Shown piece after piece: positions 27,025 to 35,415 of a DNA stretch of 64,000 nucleotides. This DNA is from Streptomyces sp. HmicA12 (GTDB taxonomy: Bacteria; Actinomycetota; Actinomycetes; Streptomycetales; Streptomycetaceae), in NCBI RefSeq assembly GCF_000373565.1, contig NZ_KB891802.1, forward strand, positions 53,643 to 117,642. The letters run 5' to 3'. Under the pieces are notes generated by a model. It was not told the DNA's origin and did not search any database. It saw only the letters and a program-made list of their open reading frames with translations. Every line of letters begins with the position of its first letter. The stretch's first letter is position 1. Position numbers and translations under genes: made by a program.

Positions 27025-28487
27025 CGCCGCTCCTCCTGCCTCAGTCGCCTCAGGTTGAACCAGATCACCGGGATCACGAGCAGCAGGAGCAGCACCGCGA
27101 TGGCGCTGGCCAGGCCCACGTCGCCCTCGTTGAACGCCGACAGGTACAGCTGCAGGGCCAGTACGTTGGCGTCGTCCTGCGAGGAGCCCGGCGCGATGAT
27201 GTAGACCAGGTCGAAGATCTTCAGGACGTTGATCATCAGCGTGACGAGCACGACGGCGAGCACCGGCGCGAGCAGCGGCACCGTGACCCGCCGGAACACC
27301 TGCCACTCGCTCGCCCCGTCGACCCGGGCCGCCTCCAGCAACTCCCGGGGGATGGAGGCGAGTCCGGCCCCGATCAGGACCATGGCGAAGCCCGCCCACA
27401 TCCATATGTAGGCGACCATGATCGAGGTCGTCACGATGTTGAGGTAGAGGTCGAAGCCGCCCAGGTGGATCGTGAAGAACTTCTTGTCGCCGAGCCACTC
27501 GACGCCGTTGTACGGCTCCTTGAAGTTGGCCGCGGGCAGCCGTAGTTCGGACCCGTCGGCGGAGGCGGGCAGCGTGAAGGTGCCGTCGGCGGCCGCCGTC
27601 GTGGAGGCCACCACCTTGCCGTCCTTGACCGCCTCGATCCGCATGCCCGGGTAGCCGAGCTCGGTCGCGTCGACCTTGTTGACGCCGCCCGCGCCCTTGC
27701 CGAGCGTGAAGTCCTGCCAGACCGTTCCGGTGATCTTCGAGGGATCCGCGGTCGGCTGCTTGGCCGGCTTCGCGCCGTCGGGCATCTGGTCGGCGGCGAC
27801 ACCGACCAGCGGCAGCATCACGTTCGTGCCCGCCTTCACCGGTTCCTTGGTGAGGTACGGGCCGCCGGTCTTGCCGCTCACCGTGCCGTTCGGGCGCGGA
27901 TGCGCCTTCGGGAACGTGGACGAGTCGGCGAACGTGTCGTGGATCGAGACCCAGGCCGCGTTCACCGCGCCCTTCTCCGGGTCCTGGTCGTACACCAGCC
28001 GGAAGATGATGCCCGCGGCCAGCATGGAGATCGCCATCGGCATGAAGACGATCAGTTTGAAGGCGGTGCCCCAGCGGATCCGTTCGGTGAGCACGGCGAA
28101 GATCAGGCCGAGCGCCGTGGCCACCGTCGGGGCGAGCACCACCCACCAGACGTTGTTGTTGATCGCGGCCTTGGTGTCGGCGCGCGTGAACAGCGTCTCG
28201 TAGTTGTCGAACCCGATGAACGAGTTGCCCGACGCGTTGAAGAAGCTGCGCACCACCGAGTACCCGATGGGGTACACGACGAGCGCGCCGAGCAGGATCA
28301 GAGCGGGCAGCAGGAAGAAGAACGCGACGGTTCTGCGGGTACCGGTCACGCTCTTGAAGCGCCGGGGGCCGGCGCTGTCCGGGGTCTGGGGGGCGGCGGG
28401 CCCGGGTGCCGCCACCACGCCTTTGCCTGCAGGCGGGGTGGCGGAGTCACCCGGGCCGCCGGTGCCGTCGGCGGCCGGGGTGGTCAT
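27021..28487 (-). CDS. Carbohydrate ABC transporter permease (MalF/AglF type) with large outer loop
   Basis: 488 residues, about 180 longer than a plain six-helix permease. Helices 1-3 lie before residue about 155 and helices 4-6 after about 325. Between them is an extracytoplasmic insertion of about 170 residues, in the position of the MalF P2 loop. That loop contains DATELGYPGMRIEAVKDGK and then VVASTTAAADGTFTLP, resembling a carboxypeptidase-regulatory-like beta-sandwich. The EAA loop is EAARVDGASEWQVFRRVTVPLL. The N-terminus is a Pro/Gly-rich cytoplasmic tail. The gene precedes and overlaps its partner permease. Confidence 0.93.
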   Translation of the reverse strand: MTTPAADGTGGPGDSATPPAGKGVVAAPGPAAPQTPDSAGPRRFKSVTGTRRTVAFFFLLPALILLGALVVYPIGYSVVRSFFNASGNSFIGFDNYETLFTRADTKAAINNNVWWVVLAPTVATALGLIFAVLTERIRWGTAFKLIVFMPMAISMLAAGIIFRLVYDQDPEKGAVNAAWVSIHDTFADSSTFPKAHPRPNGTVSGKTGGPYLTKEPVKAGTNVMLPLVGVAADQMPDGAKPAKQPTADPSKITGTVWQDFTLGKGAGGVNKVDATELGYPGMRIEAVKDGKVVASTTAAADGTFTLPASADGSELRLPAANFKEPYNGVEWLGDKKFFTIHLGGFDLYLNIVTTSIMVAYIWMWAGFAMVLIGAGLASIPRELLEAARVDGASEWQVFRRVTVPLLAPVLAVVLVTLMINVLKIFDLVYIIAPGSSQDDANVLALQLYLSAFNEGDVGLASAIAVLLLLLVIPVIWFNLRRLRQEERR

Positions 28488-28494
28488 CGCCGCG

Positions 28495-29859
28495 TCAGTC
28501 CTTGTACGCCTTGGCCGCTTCGGCCTCCAGCGCCTTCTGGGTGCCCGCGACGTCCTTCGGGTTCGTCAGGAAGTCCTGCAGCGCCTTCCACTCGCCCTTG
28601 CCGGGCGTGCCGCCGAACGCCTGCGGGGTCTGGTCGGACATGTCGAAGCGGAAGTCGTCGCCCGCGTCGATGACCGCCTTGGCGATCGTGCGCTGCACCT
28701 CGTTCGGGTACGCGCTCAGGTCCACGTTCTTGTTGGGGGAGAGGTAACCGCCCAGCTTGGCCTGGATGGTGGCCGCGTCGGGCGAGGCCAGGAACTTCAC
28801 CAGGGCCTGCGCCGCCGGGGAGTCCTTGAAGATCACCGCGGCGTCACCGCCACTGACCACCGGCGGCTGGTCGCCGACCGCGGGGAACGGGAACACCTTC
28901 GCGTCCGTCCCGACCTTCGCCGTCTTCGGCACGTTGACCTGCACGAAGTCGCCCTCGTAGACCATCGCGCCCTTGGGCGGGTCGGTGAAGACCTGCTCGA
29001 CGGACTTGGTGAACTCCAGCTGCACGGCCGCCTTGTTGCCGCCCGCGACGAAGTCGCTCTTGCCCCACAGCTGGGCGAGCGTGGTCAGGGCCTTCGTGAC
29101 CGACGGGTCCGTCCACTTGATCTCGTGCTTGGCCAGCTGGTCGTACTTCTCCGGACCCGCCTGCGAGAGGTAGATGTTCTCGAACCAGTCGGTGAGCGGC
29201 CAGCCGTCGGCCCCGCCGATCGACATCGGCGTGACCCCGGAGTCGGAGAGCGCCTGTGACGTCGCCAGGAACTCCTTCCAGGTCTTCGGCACCTTCGCGG
29301 CCGCGTCCTCGAAGGACTGGGCGTTGTACCAGATCAGCGACTTGTTGGCCGCCTTGTAGTACGAGCCGTAGCTCTTCCCGTCGACCTTGCCCAGGTCCTG
29401 CCAGCCCTGGCTGTAGTTCTTGGCCAGCTCGTCCTGGACGCTCTGGTCCAGCGGCTTGGCCCACTTCTTGTCGACGGCCTGCTTGATGGCACCGGGCTGC
29501 GGCAGCATCGCCACGTCCGGCGGGGCACCGCCCGCCACCTTCGACCCGATGAAGTTGATGATCGGGTCCTGCGCCGGTACGAACGTGACCTTCGCGCCCG
29601 TCCGCTTCTCGAACTCCGCGAGCACCTGCTTGAAGTTCTTCTGTTCGTCACCGCTCCACACGGCGGCTATCTGCAGCGACTTCCCGTCCAGTTTGGGGAG
29701 TTGGAGGTCGGAGCCGGAGGATTTCGAGGTGGTGTTCCCGCTCGGCTTCCCGCTGTCGTCGTCGCCACCGCAGGAGGTGAGCGCGAGAGTCAGCGAGCCG
29801 ATGGCCACGGCCACGGCGGCTCGGCGAAACGTGGGTGTCCGAAAAGTGCTGCGCATCAT
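28495..29859 (-). CDS. Sugar ABC transporter substrate-binding lipoprotein (AglE-like)
   Basis: 454 residues. A lipoprotein signal ends LTLALTSC, so Cys30 becomes the lipid-modified N-terminus and tethers the protein outside the membrane. The mature protein is an extracellular solute-binding protein (family 1): LQIAAVWSGDEQKNFKQVLAEFEKRTG, PDVAMLPQPG and GADGWPLTDWFENIYL match the alpha-glucoside-binding AglE group. Two ATGs at 29859 and 29856 are equivalent. It is the first gene of the three-gene importer operon, seven bases before the MalF-type gene. The actual sugar cannot be read from sequence; alpha-glucosides are the best guess. Confidence 0.92.
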   Translation of the reverse strand: MMRSTFRTPTFRRAAVAVAIGSLTLALTSCGGDDDSGKPSGNTTSKSSGSDLQLPKLDGKSLQIAAVWSGDEQKNFKQVLAEFEKRTGAKVTFVPAQDPIINFIGSKVAGGAPPDVAMLPQPGAIKQAVDKKWAKPLDQSVQDELAKNYSQGWQDLGKVDGKSYGSYYKAANKSLIWYNAQSFEDAAAKVPKTWKEFLATSQALSDSGVTPMSIGGADGWPLTDWFENIYLSQAGPEKYDQLAKHEIKWTDPSVTKALTTLAQLWGKSDFVAGGNKAAVQLEFTKSVEQVFTDPPKGAMVYEGDFVQVNVPKTAKVGTDAKVFPFPAVGDQPPVVSGGDAAVIFKDSPAAQALVKFLASPDAATIQAKLGGYLSPNKNVDLSAYPNEVQRTIAKAVIDAGDDFRFDMSDQTPQAFGGTPGKGEWKALQDFLTNPKDVAGTQKALEAEAAKAYKD

Positions 29860-29885
29860 TGCCCCGTTCTGGTCCTGAAGGCTGA

Positions 29886-29906
29886 ACGTACGTACTGAGC
29901 GCTTTC
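29886..29906 (-). promoter_or_regulatory. Candidate LacI-family operator upstream of the importer operon
   Basis: ACGTACGT is followed by TGAGCGCTTTC. The AGCGCT core with flanking A/T is the usual centre of LacI-type sugar-repressor sites in Streptomyces. It lies 30-45 bases before the first gene of the sugar importer. No LacI regulator gene is in the window. Confidence 0.4.
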
Positions 29907-30077
29907 CTGCTGTCCAATGCGCTCTGGTCTACGCCCGACCAGCCAGAACCGGCAAGGGTGCGCGGGCCGTTGGGCCGGTGATCGTGACGGGGTCGTGATA
30001 CCGCGCGGGTTCCTCCGGGGGTGCCGGGGGGTGCGGGGGGTGGCGGGTGCGGTTGCGTTGCCGGGTGCGCGTGGGTG

Positions 30078-30183
30078 GTGGCTGGTCGCGCAGTTCCCCG
30101 CGCCCCTGAAGCATGCGCTGCGCGCAGCTTCCCCTGAAGGCTGCAGGCCTTTCAGGGGCGCGGGGAACTGCGCGACCAGCCAC
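30078..30183. repeat. Perfect 33-bp inverted repeat (intergenic Streptomyces repeat, copy 1)
   Basis: Left arm 30078-30110 and right arm 30151-30183 are exact reverse complements of 33 bases around a 40-base spacer. The core of the right arm is GGGGCGCGGGGAACTGCGCG followed by ACCAGCCAC. The same core occurs at 36795-36825 and, as its complement, at 56474-56496, always between genes. It could act as a bidirectional terminator. Confidence 0.92.
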
Positions 30184-30204
30184 GACGAAAGCCGCACCCG
30201 GCAC

Positions 30205-33200
30205 TCACAGGAGCGACGGCACCTCCTGCGCCGAGACAGAGCGAGCGGCCCGCTCCAGCGCGCTGGCCAGCAACGCCAAGTCCGTGGGCCCGTTCCCCAG
30301 TTCACGTACGGGCCGCCGGTCCGGCGGGTCCCCCATCCGGGCCCAGTCGAGCAGAACCACGGTGGGCCGCAGCGTCGCCGTCCGCGGAATCCGCCCGGTC
30401 ACCCGCCCCGCCTGAACCTCCACGTCCCGCCCGTCGGCCCCGAGCAACCGCCCGCGCCCCGGCGCCGGATCCTCGGGCCCGCCACCGCGTACGGCGTCGA
30501 GCACCACCCGCGGCCGGGCGCTCCATCCCGGCGCCCCGCCGGAGGCGAACGCCGCGACGAGATGCACCCCGAGCCGCTCCCCGTCCCGCGCCACGGCCTC
30601 CAGGGAGCGCACCACGGACCCCGCGGCGGGCCGCCCCGGCGAGCCGAGCGGCGGAGAGAGCAGCGCGTCCAGATCGTCCACGACCACCACGAGCCGCGGC
30701 AGCGGCGGCGCCGTCTCCGTCTTCTCCCGGGCCGCGCCGGGCCGCAGCCGCATCGTGGAACTCGGCGGCGCCTCCAGGTCCCCGGCGCCGGAGCCGGGCG
30801 CGCTGCGCTGGGCCACGAGCCGCCCGGCGACGGTGCGCTGGGTGTGCCACTCCGTGAAGTGCGTACGCCCTATCAACTCGGCCCGCCGCTTCAGCTCGGT
30901 GCTCAGCGACTGGGCGAACTCCCGCATCCGCACCGGGTCGTTGGCCGCGAGGTGCGTCGTGACGTGCGGCAGATCGGTGCACACGCGCAGCCCATCGGCG
31001 CGGTCGCCGCTCGTGCCGCCCTGCCCGTCGATGAGGACGAGGCTGAGCCGGTCGGGCCGCTCGGCGGCGGCGAGGGACGCGGCGACCGAGCGCAGCAGCT
31101 CCGTACGCCCGCTGCCCGAGGGCCCCTCGACCAGCAGATGCGGCCCGTCCGCGGCCAGGTCGACGCCGACCGGACCGCGCGGCCCGGCCCCGAGCACCGC
31201 CCACACCCGGCCGCCCAGCGATTCGGGATCGTCCGAGGCGGCGGCCCAACGCGCCATGAGGGAAGCCGGGGTGGCCCTGGCGAGCCCCAACTCGTCGAGC
31301 AGGCGGGCGGCTTGGGGCAGCGGAGCGGACACCCGCGCGGGCCCGCCGTCGCCCCCCGCCGCGTCCGTGCGCAGCGGGGCCAGCGCCCGCGCGAACCGCT
31401 CGGCCCAGGCGAGCGACACCGCGTCCACCGTGGCCACGGTGCCGTGCCCGACGGGCTGCCCCTGCGCGGCCCGGTGCAGCCGCAGTGACGTCGCCACGTC
31501 CCCGCTGAGCAGGGCCACGGCACCGCACGCGCGGAACGCCGGGTTCTGCGCGCAGGCCGCCTCGTAAGTCCGGTCGACGGGGGACGCCGGGGTGGTGGAC
31601 GGCGTCTCGGCCAGGCACACCACGTGGACCCCGGCCGCGGCCCCCTCGGCGGTCAGCCGCACGGTGGCCTCCCGCAGCGTCGCGGAGCCCGGATCACCGT
31701 CGATGACGACGACGGTGGCGACGCCGTGCTCGGGGCGCAGGCCCGACACCTGGTCGTCGAGGCGGCGCAGCAGCTCACCGGTGCGGGCGGCGGCCTGCTC
31801 ACGGTCGTACGCGAGCAGCAGCCGGCAGTCCTGTCCGTGGGCCGGGCGCACATGGGGCAGCCAGCCGAGCCAGGACCACTCGGCGACCCGCTGCGGCTCG
31901 GGCCGCGAACGGTCCGTGCTGATCAGCACGATCTCCAGGCCGTCCGGCGCGTGCAGCGCCGCGAGCTGGGCCACGACCGACCGGGCGAGCCCCGCGAGCC
32001 GGGCCCGGGGTCCCGCGAGCCCCAGCGCCCCGGCCTCGGTGAGTCCCACGGTCACCGGGACCGCGGGCAGCAGACCGGCCCCGCCGGGGCCCGTCCGGTC
32101 GACGGTGCCGAGGCGGACGGCCAGCGACTCGGGGTGCCCGGGGCCCCGCTCCCACAGCCGCGGGCCGGGGCCGAGCGCGGTCAGCAGCAGCGTCGCGGCG
32201 TCGGGCCAGGTCTCGGCGGTGCCGTGCGGCGCCGGGGCGGGCGCGGGGGTGCCGGTGTCGCCGGGGGCGTCGGCCTGCTGCGGTGCGCGCAGCACGTACG
32301 GCTCGTGGAGCGCGTGCTCGGTGTCGTCGCCGTACTCCCCGTACGGGTCGTCGCGCTCGTCGCGTCCCGGGCCGCGCCGCAGCAGCCGCCCCAGACCGCC
32401 GCGCCTGCGCGGGGCGCGGGGCAGCTCGGTGCCGCGCGGTGGGGTGCCGACCCGCGTCCGCTCCACGTCGGGCGCCCCGCCCTGCTCCGGTACGACGGGC
32501 TGCGCGCCCCCGGGCGCGCTGTCACCGGCGGCGCCCCAGGACGCGTCCCCGTAGGCGTGCCGGGTCTCGTCGGAGTGGGCCGAGGGGCCGGTGTCCGCCA
32601 TTTTCGGCGCGTCCGCGGCCTCGAGCGCCACCCGCACCTGCCCCTCGCCGTCGGGCGCCGTCGCCAGCGGTGCGGTGCGGGCCGTGTCGCCCGCCGCGAC
32701 GACCCGCAGCGCCGATTCGCCGAGGCGCAGCAGGGCGCCGGGGGCCAGGCGGACGGGTCGCTCGCCGAGCGGGCGGCCCTCCGCCGACGTCCCGTTCGTG
32801 GAGCCCAGGTCCGCGACCGTGACCTGGCCGTCGGGGGCGAGCGTCACCGCGCAGTGCAGCCGTGACACGTCCGGGTCGTCCAGGGGCACGTCCGCGTCGG
32901 CGGAGCGCCCGATGCGGACCTGCCCGCCGTGCAGCAGGTGGACGCCGCCGGCGTCGGGGCCCGCCACCACGTGCAGCTGCGCCGCCGCCGAGTCGGGGTC
33001 GGGGCCCGGGTCCGAGGGCCCGCCGAGGGAGAGCACCGCTCCGTCCGTCAGCGGGGGCTCGCCCAGCAGGCAGCGCTGTGCGTCGAGCCGCTCGTGGCCC
33101 GCGTACAGGACGGACGACGGGGCGTCGCCGCCCGCGACGGCCGCGGCCAGACCGGAGGCGACCGCGGCGAGCGCGGTGCCCGTGGGCGCGGTGACCAGGA

Positions 33201-33261
33201 GGTCGCAGACAGGGGAGGTCGCAGCCTCAACGGGGGCTACGACGGTAAGCCGGATCTGCAT
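30205..33261 (-). CDS. FHA-domain protein with FtsK/EccC-like tandem ATPase domains
   Basis: 1018 residues, no membrane helices. Residues about 95-190 are an FHA domain, which binds phosphothreonine peptides (IGRS at 117-120, SRLH at 133-136, STNGT at 144-148). A low-complexity Pro/Asp/Arg linker follows (about 200-350). The remainder resembles FtsK/EccC ATPases. In a first module the P-loop place is degenerate (GPRARLAGLARSV). A second has GPSGSGRTELLRSV, a P-loop with arginine for lysine, and LVLIDGQGG. A third part has LVVVVDDLDALL. It faces two Ser/Thr kinase genes, suggesting recognition of their phosphorylated targets. No type VII secretion genes are nearby. Confidence 0.85.
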   Translation of the reverse strand: MQIRLTVVAPVEAATSPVCDLLVTAPTGTALAAVASGLAAAVAGGDAPSSVLYAGHERLDAQRCLLGEPPLTDGAVLSLGGPSDPGPDPDSAAAQLHVVAGPDAGGVHLLHGGQVRIGRSADADVPLDDPDVSRLHCAVTLAPDGQVTVADLGSTNGTSAEGRPLGERPVRLAPGALLRLGESALRVVAAGDTARTAPLATAPDGEGQVRVALEAADAPKMADTGPSAHSDETRHAYGDASWGAAGDSAPGGAQPVVPEQGGAPDVERTRVGTPPRGTELPRAPRRRGGLGRLLRRGPGRDERDDPYGEYGDDTEHALHEPYVLRAPQQADAPGDTGTPAPAPAPHGTAETWPDAATLLLTALGPGPRLWERGPGHPESLAVRLGTVDRTGPGGAGLLPAVPVTVGLTEAGALGLAGPRARLAGLARSVVAQLAALHAPDGLEIVLISTDRSRPEPQRVAEWSWLGWLPHVRPAHGQDCRLLLAYDREQAAARTGELLRRLDDQVSGLRPEHGVATVVVIDGDPGSATLREATVRLTAEGAAAGVHVVCLAETPSTTPASPVDRTYEAACAQNPAFRACGAVALLSGDVATSLRLHRAAQGQPVGHGTVATVDAVSLAWAERFARALAPLRTDAAGGDGGPARVSAPLPQAARLLDELGLARATPASLMARWAAASDDPESLGGRVWAVLGAGPRGPVGVDLAADGPHLLVEGPSGSGRTELLRSVAASLAAAERPDRLSLVLIDGQGGTSGDRADGLRVCTDLPHVTTHLAANDPVRMREFAQSLSTELKRRAELIGRTHFTEWHTQRTVAGRLVAQRSAPGSGAGDLEAPPSSTMRLRPGAAREKTETAPPLPRLVVVVDDLDALLSPPLGSPGRPAAGSVVRSLEAVARDGERLGVHLVAAFASGGAPGWSARPRVVLDAVRGGGPEDPAPGRGRLLGADGRDVEVQAGRVTGRIPRTATLRPTVVLLDWARMGDPPDRRPVRELGNGPTDLALLASALERAARSVSAQEVPSLL

Positions 33262-33641
33262 CGCCGTCAGCGGTCCCTTCCGCGCGGGCGCCCGGGTCAG
33301 GGCCGCCCACGGTCCGCCACCGCAGATTCCCCCACCGCCACGGGCACGTCAGCCAGTGCTGAGAGGCATCCTGTCACCTGCCACTGACAACACGCCCGCC
33401 CCCCACCCGTAAGTGATCTTGATTGGTCGGCTCTGCCCGTAAAAGTGCCTGCTGATTGCCAGGTTGAGATCGGTCACGTCCTCGACCGGCAACCAAGGGG
33501 CCCCGGTGCTGCGTCTTTCCGTCGAACACGGGTATGGCCGGTCACAGAAGATCGACAGCCGGTACCTCGTACGGCGCCACTACAGTGGGTCGGAACACTC
33601 AGTACGGGACAGCAAGCCCAGCAAGCCAGGGAGCGCATGAC
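33262..33641. other. Gene-free divergent region between FHA/FtsK gene and pkaA
   Basis: 380 bases that must carry promoters for both directions. I see no strong consensus boxes or hairpins. The AGGGAG ribosome site of pkaA is at its right edge. Confidence 0.5.
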
Positions 33642-35303
33642 GTGCGGCCGGTAGGCAGCAAGTACTTGCTCGAGGAACCGCTCGGACGCGGCGCCACGGG
33701 CACCGTCTGGCGGGCCCGCCAGCGCGAGACCGCGGGCGCAGAGGCGGCCGTCGCCGGGCAGCCCGGCGAGACCGTCGCCATCAAGGTCCTCAAGGAGGAG
33801 CTCGCCAACGACGCGGACGTGGTGATGCGCTTCCTCAGGGAGCGCTCCGTCCTGCTCAGGCTCACGCACCCGAACATCGTGCGCACCCGCGACCTGGTCG
33901 TCGAGGGCGAGCTGCTCGCCCTCGTCATGGACCTGATCGACGGCCCGGACCTGCACCGCTACCTGCGCGAGAACGGCCCGTTCTCGCCGGTCGCCGCCTC
34001 GCTGCTGACCGCGCAGATCGCCGACGCGCTGGCCGCGAGCCACGCCGACGGCGTCGTGCACCGGGACCTGAAGCCGGCGAACGTGCTGCTCAAGCAGGAC
34101 GCCAACGGCATGCACCCGATGCTCACCGACTTCGGCATCGCGCGCCTCGCCGACTCCCCGGGCCTGACCCGCACCCACGAGTTCGTGGGCACGCCGGCCT
34201 ATGTGGCGCCCGAGTCCGCCGAGGGTCGCCCGCAGACCAGCGCCGTCGACATCTACGGCGCGGGCATCCTGCTGTACGAGCTGGTCACGGGGCGCCCGCC
34301 GTTCTCCGGCGGCTCCGCGCTCGAGGTCCTGCACCAGCACCTGAGCGCCGAGCCGCGCCGTCCCTCCACGGTCCCCGACCCGCTGTGGACGATCATCGAG
34401 CGCTGCCTGCGCAAGAACCCGGACGAGCGGCCGAGCGCGGAGAACCTCGCGCGCGGGCTGCGCACCGTCGCCGAGGGCATCGGCGTGCACGCCAACAGCG
34501 CGCAGATCGCCGCCGCCGACGGCGTGGGCGCGCTGCTGATGCCGGACCCGGACCCGGCGCAGGTCCCGGGCGTGCCCGGCGCCGCCGACCCGACGCAGGT
34601 GCTGCCGAACAACGCCGGCTCCTACGGCCAGGTCGATCCCAACGCGGCGACCAGCGTCATGCAGCAGCAGTCCGGCAACCAGTACTCGGACGCGGACCCC
34701 ACCTCGGTCCTGCCGCACCGCGGCGCCGCCGACCCGACCGCCGTCATGCCGCCGGTCCCGCCGCACCAGCCGGGCCAGAACCCGCAGGGCCCGGGCGACC
34801 CGGACGACCCGCACCCCTGGCAGAACCAGCTGCGCGCGGCCCGCGACCGCAACGAGCAGACGCAGGTCCAGTACCTCGACCCGAACGAGGACCCGCTGCG
34901 CCGCCGCCCGCAGCGCCAGGTCCAGCAGCCGCAGCAGCAGCCGCGCCAGCAGAACTACGCGCCCCGGCAGCAGCGCCAGGCGCCGCGCTCGACCCCGCAG
35001 CCGCAGCAGCCCCAGCAGCAGCCGCAGCAGTACGCGCCGCCGCAGCCGCCGCCCCAGCAGTCGCGGCCGCCGCGCGAGCCGCGTCAGCGCAGCGCCAACC
35101 CGATGAAGATCCCCGGTCTCGGCTGCCTCAAGGGCTGCCTGTTCATGATCGTGATCCTCTTCGTGGTGAGCTGGCTGGTCTGGGAGTTCACCCCGCTCCA
35201 GGACTGGATCGGTACCGGCAAGGGGTACTGGGACCAGCTCTCCACCTGGTTCGACGACGTCACCGGCTGGATCGGCGATCTGGGGAGCAAAACCGGCAAC
35301 TGA
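33642..35303 (+). CDS. pkaA: Eukaryotic-type Ser/Thr protein kinase with Pro/Gln-rich linker
   Basis: 553 residues from GTG 33642, where AGGGAG lies seven bases upstream; longer frames lack such a site. The kinase domain spans residues about 1-275: GRGATGTV (15-22), the ATP-binding Lys48, the catalytic loop HRDLKPAN (140-147), DFG (163-165) and GTPAYVAPE. An activation segment rich in threonine suggests autophosphorylation. A long Pro/Gln-rich linker follows, then one membrane helix near the C-terminus (LFMIVILFVVSWLVW) and a short outer tail. Placement before a second kinase and prfB matches S. coelicolor PkaA; the symbol rests on that memory and on size. Confidence 0.93.
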   Translation: MRPVGSKYLLEEPLGRGATGTVWRARQRETAGAEAAVAGQPGETVAIKVLKEELANDADVVMRFLRERSVLLRLTHPNIVRTRDLVVEGELLALVMDLIDGPDLHRYLRENGPFSPVAASLLTAQIADALAASHADGVVHRDLKPANVLLKQDANGMHPMLTDFGIARLADSPGLTRTHEFVGTPAYVAPESAEGRPQTSAVDIYGAGILLYELVTGRPPFSGGSALEVLHQHLSAEPRRPSTVPDPLWTIIERCLRKNPDERPSAENLARGLRTVAEGIGVHANSAQIAAADGVGALLMPDPDPAQVPGVPGAADPTQVLPNNAGSYGQVDPNAATSVMQQQSGNQYSDADPTSVLPHRGAADPTAVMPPVPPHQPGQNPQGPGDPDDPHPWQNQLRAARDRNEQTQVQYLDPNEDPLRRRPQRQVQQPQQQPRQQNYAPRQQRQAPRSTPQPQQPQQQPQQYAPPQPPPQQSRPPREPRQRSANPMKIPGLGCLKGCLFMIVILFVVSWLVWEFTPLQDWIGTGKGYWDQLSTWFDDVTGWIGDLGSKTGN

Positions 35304-35415
35304 ACTGCGATGTTGGAGATTTGTCGACATCCGACGGGTGATTTCCCCCGCTGATGCGTTGGTTGGCGTCCGAGCCGCGTAGCTTGGGCGCCAACACGCG
35401 TCTGTAGGAGCAGCC

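Larger units (their letters stand above)
29860..30204. other. Gene-free stretch: importer promoter and long inverted repeat
   Basis: 345 bases between the importer operon and the FHA/FtsK gene, both on the minus strand. It holds a LacI-type operator candidate near 29896-29906 (TGAGCGCTTTC, next to an ACGTACGT palindrome) and the 106-base inverted repeat listed separately. Confidence 0.7.
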
